NCBI RefSeq assembly: GCF_036884655.1
Contig: NC_088342.1
Location: forward strand, 18,067,501 to 18,131,500
From: Musa acuminata AAA Group
Lineage: Eukaryota > Streptophyta > Magnoliopsida > Zingiberales > Musaceae
DNA: 64,000 bases
Reading direction: 5' to 3'
In this document: positions 55,305-64,000 of the stretch, one piece after another
How the letters are laid out: each line of letters begins with the position of its first letter
Position numbering within the stretch: position 1 is the stretch's first letter
Made by a program: the position numbers and the translations under genes
The notes under the pieces: generated by a model
Told to the model about the DNA's origin: nothing
Database searches by the model: none
Seen by the model: the letters and a program-made list of their open reading frames with translations, nothing else

Positions 55305-56797
55305 ATGGCATTTGTTGGCAACCAAGAAGGTCACTCAATCACACGTCCGCCCATATTCAATGGAATGGATTACATCAATTGGAAGACTAGAATGAGGATT
55401 TTTCTTATTTCTATAGATTTTAAATTATGGAACATTATAAAAAATGGCTTTCAAAAGTCTTCTGTTCCAATGAATGATTGGAATGAGTTGGAGAAGAAGA
55501 CTTTCACTCTAAATGCCAAGGTTATGAATGCCTTGTTTTGTGCTTTGGATAAAAACGAGTTCAATCGAGTGTCAATTTATGAAATGGATTTTGATATTTG
55601 GCACACAATCGAAGTTACTCACGAAGGCACTAGTAGAGTAAAGGAGTCGAAAATTAATCTTTTAGTCCATACTTATGAATTGTTTCGGATGAAACTGAGT
55701 GAGACCATTGGAGACATGTACACCTAATTTACGGATGTCGTCAATGGTCTAAAAGGACTTGGTAAAAGTTTCTTAGATTTTGAACTTGTTAACGAAATCT
55801 TAAAATCCCTCCCAAAGAGTTGGGATTCTAAAGTAACGGTTATTCAAGAGGCTAAGGATTTAAATAACATTCCTCTTGAAGAACTAATCAAGTTACTAAT
55901 GACCTATGAGATGACTTGTAATGCTCATGAAGAGCTTGAGAACAACCTTCCAAAGAACAGGAATGATATGATACTAAGAACTCAAGAAGACCACTTGAAA
56001 GAAAATTCAAGTGACGAGGACTATAATGAAGACTTGGCACTCTTAACAAGAAAGTTCAAATAATTCATAAAAAAAAATAAATTTAAAAATGATACTAAAA
56101 ATAAAGTTGAACTCAAGAAAGAATAAATGATATGCTACGAGTGCAAGAAGCCAAGACACTTCAAAAGTGAAAGTCCCCAAGCAAAGAGGAAGCAACCAAA
56201 GAAGAAGAAGGCTTTTAAAGCAACTTGGGCCGACTCAAGTACATCCGAAGAAGAGGAGCCAACCAACACGGAGCAAGTTGCTCACTATGTGCTAATGGCA
56301 ATTGCAGATGAGGTAAATAGTTCATTAGATACAAATTTATCCTTTGATGAACTATTAAGTACTTTTCATGATTTATTTGATGAATGTAAGTTAATTAGTA
56401 AAAAATATAAATTGTTGAAAATGGATCATGCTTCACTTGTTAGTGATTTAGATAGATTAAAAGTTGAGCATAATGATAGTTTAGCTCTATGTACGAAATG
56501 TGATGAACTAGAAATATTTCAAAAAGAAAACTTGCTACTCAAAGAAACCTTAGAAAAATTTGAGGTTGGTAGCAAGTCCTTGAACATGATCCTTGCCAAT
56601 AAGGGTCACATCCATAGGAGAGGTGGAATTGGATTTGTAAGTAGCTCTCACCAAAATCCAACCAACTTTGTTAAAGGCCCTACCTTGCATATATCATCCC
56701 ACACCAAATGCCACTTTTGTTGCAAACTTGGACATGTTGCCTATAAATGTCCACTTAAGAGATATAATCCACATAAATTGATTTGGGTTCCTAAAAG
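55305..56797 (+). pseudogene. gag: Full-type SIRE gag of element M, with stops
   Basis: ATG at 55305 (MAFVGNQEGHSITRPPIFNG). Stops at 55725-55727, near 56062 and near 56124, all in a colinear frame. From 56127 the frame has zinc knuckle 1 (CYECKKPRHFKSES, last Cys changed to Ser), the acidic stretch, a coiled-coil-like region (YKLLKMDHASLVSDLDRLK) and intact knuckle 2 (CHFCCKLGHVAYKC). Cut at 56797 by N. Belongs to the autonomous-type gag group with A. Confidence 0.87.
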
Positions 56798-58330
56798 TGT
56801 TGAATCTCATATTTTGATGATGAAACCACTTGATATGTGTTTATGATTTAATCTACATTTTGAGTGACGCACGATGCTTCGATCAAGATGAGACAATTAA
56901 AGCTGAAAAATCATGTTGTGCTGGAGGAACATGTCAGAAGATTGGACGTCGGGCCAGTGGATCAGTCGACATATCGATAGCAGGCTTCAGGCTGTGGATT
57001 CGAGCATTGAGCCAAGAAGAGCGAGTATTGCGCCAAGGATATCGAAGTTGCGGAGTCAACTGGCCGATTGAGCAATAGGTCGCAAGAGAGGACGATGCGC
57101 CGAAGAATCAGACGAAGAGTCAAGGGACCAATGACATGCCGGACAACTTGATTAATTGCTTAGGAGTAATTGTCTAGATCAAACTTTTGTTTTACATGTG
57201 TAGGATTAACTACGATAGCTTGAAGACATAAAGCAAGTCTACCGAAGTTAAGTTCGGTGGGTGTTTGAGAATTCGAAGATTCGTCGGAGATGCTGTCGGA
57301 ACCAACCGAGAAGAAATCGGGGACTTGTCCGAGTTTTCTGAAGTCCGCCGAAGAGATCGTTAGAGGTTCGCGGAGATCACCGAGAAGGCTTGGCTACTCG
57401 CTGAACTTGCCACAAGATTAGGAGCCTATAGGGAGTCCGTCGGAAGAAATCCGATGGTGTATCGGAAGTCCGCCGGAAGATCATCAGAAAGCTCGCCAGA
57501 AGGAGATTCGACGTTTGCCGATTGAAAACTTGCTTAGGACTATGTTTTCAATTACGTAGTTTGAACGTAATTAGGGTTAGGATTAAGGGATAATCCTATA
57601 TCCTAGTTAGGGGCCAACTGGGCCCGATATTACGTAGTTTGGTCTAGATTTGAAGCCCATATAGTGACCCTAGGATCGGGCGGTGGCACCGCCCAGCACC
57701 CGAGAGGTCCGGCGGTGGCACCATCGGACTGGGTGGTGGCACCGCCAGTACACTGTCAGTGTTAGACACTGACAGGCGGTGGCACCGCCAGCATCGGGAA
57801 CCCAAGAGAATTCAAAATTTGGAGCCCAAATTTGAATCCTCTTAGGGCCTATAAATACCCCTCAATTCTTAGCAAAGAATACAACCTTTGAGAAGCAATA
57901 GATTGAGATAAAAGCCTTAGTAAAGTCTTTAGCAAGTCTTGTTTTCAATTGCTTAAGTGTTCACCTCCTTCTTTCTTGTTAAAAATTTGTAAGAGTGTGA
58001 ACCACTATAAAAGGTTGTAAGAGGGGTATTTGTCCTTCCCCTTCAAAGTCATTTGCTAGTGAAAGTTGGGAGCCTCTTCGAAGAAGGCTTCGCAAGTGGA
58101 TCTAGGTCATTTTGACCAAACCACTTTAAATTGGTGTGTTCCTTGAATGTGTGAATTCTTACTTTCTTGAAATTGTTATTTACACTACTGCTAGCTTTCG
58201 GTTTTCATCTACTCAAGTTACTATCGAAACGAAATCTCCTCGTATTTACGAATTCATTTTTAAACTTACAAGTTTTAATCTGCTGCACTAATTCACCCCC
58301 CCCCCTCTTAGTGCCACTCCGATCCTAACA
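56798..58330 (+). repeat. Element N 5' LTR
   Basis: 1,533 bp, TGTTGAATCTCAT ... CGATCCTAACA. GC-palindrome block at 57678-57793; TATA at 57850-57857. Related to the B and C LTRs but distinct. Confidence 0.9.
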
Positions 58331-58345
58331 ATTGGTATCGGAGCC
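58331..58345 (+). promoter_or_regulatory. Primer-binding site, element N
   Basis: ATTGGTATCGGAGCC (CGG variant, as in D). Confidence 0.85.
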
Positions 58346-58380
58346 TCGTTATTTCTCAATTGGTTTAACACCCAAGAGAA

Positions 58381-59301
58381 ATGACTCTTTACGGCCTTCA
58401 AGATGGGCACTCTCTCATTCGTCCTCCCTTTTTCAATGGGACGGACTATACTTATTGGAAAACTCGAATGAGAGTTTTCTTACTTTCTTTGGATTTGAAT
58501 TTATGGGACATAGTCGAAAATGGATTTGAAATGTCTTCTCTTCTAATGAACCATTGGAATGATTTGGAGAAGAAGATGTTTTCTCTAAATGCAAAGGCTA
58601 TGAATGCCTTATATTGTGCACTTGACAAAAATGAATTTAATCGCGTTTCGAATTGTGATTCGGCTTTTGATATTTGGAGAATTCTTGAGGTCACTCATGA
58701 AAGCACTAGCCAAGTGAAAGAGTCCAAAATCAACATTCTTGTGCATTCTTACGAATTTTTTCGAATGAAACCAAGTGAGTCCATCGGAGACATGTACACC
58801 CGTTTCACGGATGTCATCAATGGTCTCAAAACTCTTAGTAAAAGTTTTTCTAACTTTGAACTAGTAACTAAAATCTTAAGATCCCTTCCAAAAAGTTGGG
58901 ATCCAAAAATTATGGCCATTCACGAGGCTAAGGACCTTAAAACATTTCCACTCGAAGAACTAATTGGGTCTTTAATGACCTACGAAATGAACAATGTGAC
59001 AAAAAGGGAACTCAAGAACAACCTTCCAAAGGACAGGAAGGATTTGGGACATAGAACACATGAAGACCACTCGAGCATAAGCTCAAGTGATGGTGAACTT
59101 AAACTACAAATGAAACAAAAATTAAAAAGCAAAAAGAATGGAACTACTTGCTTTGAACGCAAGAAGAATAAAAATTGGGATGAATTGAGCTCCTCCGAAG
59201 ATGAGGAGAAAGTCAAGAAAGGCAAAGTGGCAAACTACGCTTTAACGACTTTCAATGATGAGGTAATCGAAACCCCCTTAATTTATTTTGAAATTACTTG
59301 A
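58381..59301 (+). CDS. gag: Truncated copia Gag, 306 aa, no zinc knuckle (element N)
   Basis: ATG at 58381 (MTLYGLQDGHSLIRPPFFNG). It has exactly the same length and architecture as the B and C proteins: capsid domain, CFERKKNKNWDELSSSEDEE, tail PLIYFEIT. Uninterrupted, although N has lost its 3' end. It differs from B and C at a few tens of residues, making it the most divergent of the three. Confidence 0.9.
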   Translation: MTLYGLQDGHSLIRPPFFNGTDYTYWKTRMRVFLLSLDLNLWDIVENGFEMSSLLMNHWNDLEKKMFSLNAKAMNALYCALDKNEFNRVSNCDSAFDIWRILEVTHESTSQVKESKINILVHSYEFFRMKPSESIGDMYTRFTDVINGLKTLSKSFSNFELVTKILRSLPKSWDPKIMAIHEAKDLKTFPLEELIGSLMTYEMNNVTKRELKNNLPKDRKDLGHRTHEDHSSISSSDGELKLQMKQKLKSKKNGTTCFERKKNKNWDELSSSEDEEKVKKGKVANYALTTFNDEVIETPLIYFEIT

Positions 59302-60503
59302 TGTTTTCCATGATGCATTTTTTTTGGAATAATTATTTTTGAAAATTACATGTTTAAAAAATTTTAAATACAAAAATTAGGAATCATGCTTTTCATTCTA
59401 GTAATTTTGAAAATAATAATGAAATTTGCATGTTTTATGTTAATGGAATAAAACGGTAGATTTAAATCTAATGATCATATGTATGTTGTTCTTAAAAAAA
59501 AAAAATGTGTATCTTGATGATTTCCGATTTTGATTGAAACCATGCTTGATGTCTTAATAAAAATATTAAGAAGTTTAATATCATACTTAATGAGTTTTCT
59601 TTCGAAACGAGACATGTGTTGATTTGACATAAATGAAATAGGCATGCTTATATGAAATAGTGTCAGTGTCATGCTTGACGATTGTATACTCAATAATACA
59701 TAAAGTTATAATAAAAATATTAAAATTTTGATACCATGATTGATAAATTTATGCATGAGATTTTAAAGTAATACATAATGATTTTTGTAATTTATTGGTC
59801 TTGATGGTTTTATGACGAAATTCATTTTTTGATCCTAAACGTTGATGCATGTTTGAAAAGCATGTTAATATGAAATCAATCACTTAAAATGTAATACTTT
59901 AAAAAAAAGGAGGGGGGGAATCTATTATCAATGAAATCATCAATCTACTTATGTTATGAATTTTGTGAACCATAAAAATGATTTTGATAATTTGAATTTG
60001 AAATGAGTTTTATCAAAATCATGATCTTGATTTTTTGGAATAATATAAGATTTCCTTTGATGATCATTTTGATTATTCAAAAGGAGATTTGTCGAAATGA
60101 TTCATGGAATTTTGAATTCATGACTTGATCCTTCATTTGTTTATGATATGGTTGAAATCTTTGTACCTTTGAATTCTTCCTTTCTCCTTTCAATTTTTGA
60201 ATTCATGCATGTTATATGTTGAAGATTTGAAACCATGTTTTGATATCATGCATACCCACGAAATGTTGATTTGACAAATTGAATAATTTGAAAATGAATA
60301 ATGATTTTTCTCTTGAATGTAACTTGTGATATTCTTTATGAATCATCATCTTGATTTCTCGATATTCGATACATGAAATTTTATTGTGAATCAAGATCTT
60401 ATTCTTTGAACTCCCATGTTTCTTTTTATTGTTTACTAAAGAAGAAAATTTCCAAAATGAATCATGATTTTTTTTTAATTATAATTTTTATGATTCATAA
60501 AGA
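59302..60503 (+). other. AT-rich noncoding region of element N
   Basis: 1.2 kb, similar in composition and words to 4106-5300. No supported gene. Ends at the chimeric junction with Q. Confidence 0.7.
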
Positions 60504-60722
60504 ATGTGTGTACTTGTAATTATTATTATTGGGGCATGCGAGCCTCCATTGTATTTCTCGTTTATTGTCGGGCCTGCGTGTCTATGATTAAGTTGTAATC
60601 ATATGAGAAGGCGTAGTAGGAGTGTGGATGTGATAGCGGGACCCACGAGACGAACGATCGCGATGCATGGAGATGCATCGAGATGTCGACGGAACCGACG
60701 AGGACGAGATGGACGATCACAA
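60504..60722 (+). repeat. D-family leader fragment (element Q, left part)
   Basis: Homologous to 25116-25330 of D (GAGCCTCCATT, TTATTGTCGGGCCTG, GACGATCGCGATGCATG). It starts abruptly at about 60504, with no LTR or PBS before it. Cut at 60722 by P (flank CACAA). Confidence 0.83.
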
Positions 60723-62492
60723 TGTTGAATCTCGGATTTTGATGATGAAGTCAATTGTCATTTGTTATCTAATCTATATGTTGAGATAAGTGTGCAGGAT
60801 TAACTACGATGAAAGTAACATATGCAGCAGGAGTTACGCCGGAGTCAAGACAATGATCACGTTGGGAGTTCGAGAGTTCGACGGAAGTTCGGACAATCAT
60901 CGGAGGTTCTACGGGAACAAATCCGAGAAGTCCATGAAGCTTGCCAAAGAAGCTCGTCTGAACTCGCCAAGTGGATCGTCGCAAGTCCAGGAGTTTGTTA
61001 GAAGTCCGCAGGAGCATCACCGAGGGTTCATCGGATGATCGACGGAAGTTCACCAGAAGCTCGCCGGAAGAAGTGATTGACGCACCGGAGCAAGATTATA
61101 GTAAATGTCTTAGGAAATATCATAGTTAGCATAATGATTAAGTTGGAAATGGGAGGTGATCCCATTAACTTAATCTTGGGGCAATTGGGCCCCTGAAAAA
61201 CCCAAATTGGGCCGAATGGATCAACCCATTCGGACCCTAATTTCTGCCAAGCGGTTGAACCGCCCAAGCCAGGAGGTGGCACCGCTTGGGCTAAGTCTCC
61301 GAGTGAGACTGGGCGGTGCAACCACCCCAGCCAGGAGGTGGCACCGCTTGGGCTCAGTCTCCGAGCGAGACTGGGCGGTGCAACCTCCCCTGACAAGAGG
61401 TGGCACCGCCTGAGCTCGGTCTTCGAGCTTTGGCAAGAGGTGCAACCGCCTCAGTCAGGCGGTGGCACTACCTGAGCTCAGTCTTCGAGCTCTGGCAGGA
61501 GGTGCAACCGCCCCTGACAGGAGGTAGCACCGCCCAGAGGCTCAGTCTTCGAGCTTTGCCAGGCGGTGCAACCACTCTAGTCAGGACGTGCAACCACTAG
61601 ATCCCGGAATTCCGGGAATTAACAGTTTTGAGCTCCAAATTCAAACTGGGTTGGGGCCTATAAATACCCCACCCATTCAGCACTGAAAGGGCACTGAACA
61701 TACACCGAAATCCTGATCTTGTTCTGTGATTTTTAGAGCTCAAAATTGTTGTAAAGGCCAAAAGTTCTTCTCCCTTTTTTCTTCCAAGTTCTGAGCTTTA
61801 AAGAGAGGAGAGAAAATTCTGTAAGGGTTGTCTCCTAAGCCCGTCAAAAGGAGTGAAACTGTAAAAGGGTGGTTGGCCTTCGCCTATTGAAGGAAGGCCT
61901 CTAGTTGACGTCGGTGACCTCGTCGGTGGAGGAAGCCAAAAGTGGAGTAGGTCAAGATTGACCGAACCACTCTAAATCTCGGTTTGCATTTACTTTGAGC
62001 ATCTTATCTTTACTACAAACCTCCTCAATAGCTTATTGCCTTCTGTGTTTTTACGAATGTGTTTCAAAGTTCAGTGCTTTCCAAATCGGCATTTAGACGC
62101 AAATCAGTGTTATCGTACGAACATCATATTTCAGTTTGCACTTACGTTCTAATTTCCATCATAACTGCAAACTGTCTTTATATCTTTATTTTAACTGCAT
62201 CTCGCTTCATCTCAAGTTAAAGTGGTTTACGAATCAGCTTTCATACCAAAATCATTTTTATCGTACGAACGTCGTATTTCAGTTTGCGCTTATATTCTGA
62301 TTTTCAACATAACTGCAAACTGCCTTCATAGATTTACTTTAACGTCATCTCGCTTGATCTTAAGTTAAAGTAATCTTAGAATCGGCTTTCACACCAAAAT
62401 CGCTTTTATCGTACGAACGCAGTTTTTATCGTGAAAGATTTCCTCTGCACTAATTCACCCCCCCCCCCCTCTTAGTGCTCTTGATCCTAACA
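60723..62492 (+). repeat. Solo LTR P of the A family
   Basis: 1,770 bp, TGTTGAATCTCGG ... GATCCTAACA in + orientation, with flanks CACAA (60718-60722) and CACAG (62493-62497). TATA at 61659-61666. GC-repeat block 61250-61590. U5 hairpins GGCCTTC/GAAGGCC (61875-61899) and GGTCA-AGAT-TGACC (61950-61963). D-family sequence is continuous across it, so it is a solo LTR. Confidence 0.9.
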
Positions 62493-63297
62493 CACAGAGC
62501 ATTGAGATGCACCGTTGCACACATAGATCTTGATGTGAGTGATTAGGCCTACTGGCTCGAGCCTAATCACATTAGGTTATGGTCCATGAGCATATAGTGT
62601 GATAATTATACACCTACTAGATATGTATATATATTTGCATGCGATTTACATATATATTAAATATGTATATGTGTGACATGTATATTAGGAGACCAAATCA
62701 TAGAAACCCCTCTCTCGACAATATGAAGTCGGTAAACGTGAGGCAATTATATTGACCCACGTGGCCTTCCATCGTTATAGGTATGAACCGATTCCCAATG
62801 TAAGTTGAGTTGGTTGAGTCCCTCGAGGCTCACCTATATCACGATTCGCTATCTTAACTACGACATAGAGATGTCACCGGTGACCTAAGGACATGATATG
62901 CTTGGTCGAGTCCCTCGAGGGTATATTATCGAATCAGACTCATCTTGTAATGATGGTGTTGACTTAACCGAACATCATGGTTGGTCGAGTCCCTCGAGAC
63001 CATGGTGATTCGGAGGCCGAACAAGACGGGAATCACAAATTGTGATCAGCAAGAGTTGCCTATATTTTGGGTTTAGTGTGATTGGTCGAGTCCCTTGAGG
63101 TTACACTAAGACACTAATTAGATCCTGATCCCCACTAGAAGTCTACCGAAGACTTCCGTTTCACGTGCTGAGGGTATCGTGTGACTCGCTAGTAAAATAG
63201 TGAGAGCATATTAAGATAGAAGTCTATATCTTGATTGTTTATTTCTTGTAAAATCTGCATGTTATTTATTTCTACTGCATCTTTATTTTCAGAAAAT
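62493..63297 (+). other. D-family leader with hairpin array (element Q)
   Basis: Homologous to 25330-26134. The four constant-core hairpins recur at about 62804-63110 with altered but still pairing arms (for example CATGGT with ACCATG, and TTAGTGTGA with TTACACTAA). No ORF. Confidence 0.75.
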
Positions 63298-64000
63298 ATC
63301 GCTTTCAAATCCCTTACATGGCATACTTGATGTCAACTGCCTCACTAGTCCAAATTATACGGATTAGCTCCACAACTTGAGAATTATTTTCACGGCGGAG
63401 AAAATTGAATACATCTTTGATACAGTGATGCCTACGGCCTGAGGAAGGGGCAAGCGAGGATGAGATCACTCGCTACGTGAAGTACATTGATGACTCCACT
63501 CTTGCTCAGTGCTACATGTTGGGCTCTATGACTCCTGAGTTACAGAGACAACATAAAAAAATGGATGCCAGATCTATTCTCCTATATGTCCGTAAATTAT
63601 TTGAGGAACAGGGAATGACTCAACGATATGAGATATCCAAGAACCTCTTCCGTGCTAGGATGACTGAGGGGACACTGGTTCAGAACCATGTCCTAAAGAT
63701 GATTGAGTGGATAGAAAAACTTACAGGTCTAGGAATAGTCCTAGAGGATAACTTGTGTGTGAACATTATACTTCAGTCCCAACCAGATTCCTTTTCATAA
63801 TTCATAATGAATTTTAATATGAACAAACTTGAGGTGACTCTCCCAAAGCTCCTTAATATGTTGAGGGAGGTAGAGAGCACTATAAAAAAGGAGAAGCCAG
63901 TTCTCTACACTAGTGAGACTAGAAAGAAAAGAAAAGTAGAAAAGTCCCTTAAGAAGGGCAAGGGCAAGGGCAGACCAGGTAAAGCAAAGGTCGCTAAGAA
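63298..64000 (+). pseudogene. gag: Copia gag of element Q, degraded, runs off the window
   Basis: Aligns with D gag from its first codon, but the start reads ATATCG where D has ATGTCA. There is a TAG near 63366 in place of Trp (DWL in D), a frameshift near 63440, an open part 63477-63800, and a TAA near 63799 in place of Gln. The Lys-rich linker ([17 protein letters not shown]) is at the window edge. Confidence 0.85.

Larger units (their letters stand above)
56798..60503 (+). mobile_element. Element N: gag-only SIRE-related retrotransposon, 3' truncated
   Basis: LTR 56798-58330, PBS, intact gag 58381-59301, then AT-rich DNA broken at about 60503, where D-family sequence (Q) begins. Inserted in M gag; left flank AAAAG (56793-56797). 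The right TSD and 3' LTR are missing. Confidence 0.88.

Overview
The window is plant nuclear DNA made almost entirely of long-terminal-repeat (LTR) retrotransposons inserted into one another. I found no cellular protein gene, tRNA, rRNA or CRISPR array. The evidence for a plant is Ty1/copia and Ty3/gypsy polyproteins, primer-binding sites complementary to the 3' end of initiator tRNA-Met (TGGTATCAGAGC), SIRE/Maximus-type copia elements with LTRs of 1.4-1.8 kb, and 5-bp target-site duplications (TSDs). The abundant GGCGGTGGCACCGCC-type LTR repeats remind me of Zingiberales monocots (Musaceae such as Ensete or Musa), but that is an impression from memory.

I use these names. G0 is an outer gypsy element on the + strand, entering from the left edge; its pieces are 1-928, 16843-17038, 20688-22067 and 46195-46969. 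Three elements sit inside it. The first is A (929-16842, minus), a near-complete SIRE-type copia that itself holds B (1614-8404, plus), a very young gag-only element. The second is G1 (17039-20687, minus), a gypsy derivative without reverse transcriptase (RT). The third is E (22068-46194, minus), a gag-only SIRE relative. E contains D (22754-39184, plus), a decayed copia; D contains C (26886-34434, plus), another gag-only element. E also holds F (43926-44590), a gypsy LTR fragment. The D/E junction carries a 1,310-bp tandem duplication (38091-40710).

Right of G0 lie the end of an LTR H (46970-47229, plus), into which G0 inserted; a very decayed SIRE element I (minus, pieces at 47230-47480, 51463-51853 and 53493-54049); solo LTR J in I, split by K (a truncated A-type copy); solo copia LTR L (51854-53492); SIRE element M (from 54050, plus); gag-only element N (56798-60503); and a second D-family copy Q (60504 to the right edge), split by solo LTR P (60723-62492). 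The nesting I > H > G0 > E > D > C is six levels deep, and most steps are supported by matching TSDs.

The autonomous-looking elements are broken (A has an intact RT-RNase H frame but several stops elsewhere). B, C and N keep an uninterrupted 306-codon gag ORF that has lost both zinc knuckles and is followed by 1-3 kb of AT-rich DNA instead of pol. They would have to be mobilised by an A-like partner, which makes a truncated-Gag parasite/interference system the most interesting biological reading. Other notable signals are a four-fold array of hairpins with a constant core in the D-family leader, a conserved covarying U5 hairpin, palindromic GC arrays upstream of LTR TATA boxes, tRNA-primer sites captured inside the G1 LTR, and repeated polypurine tracts.
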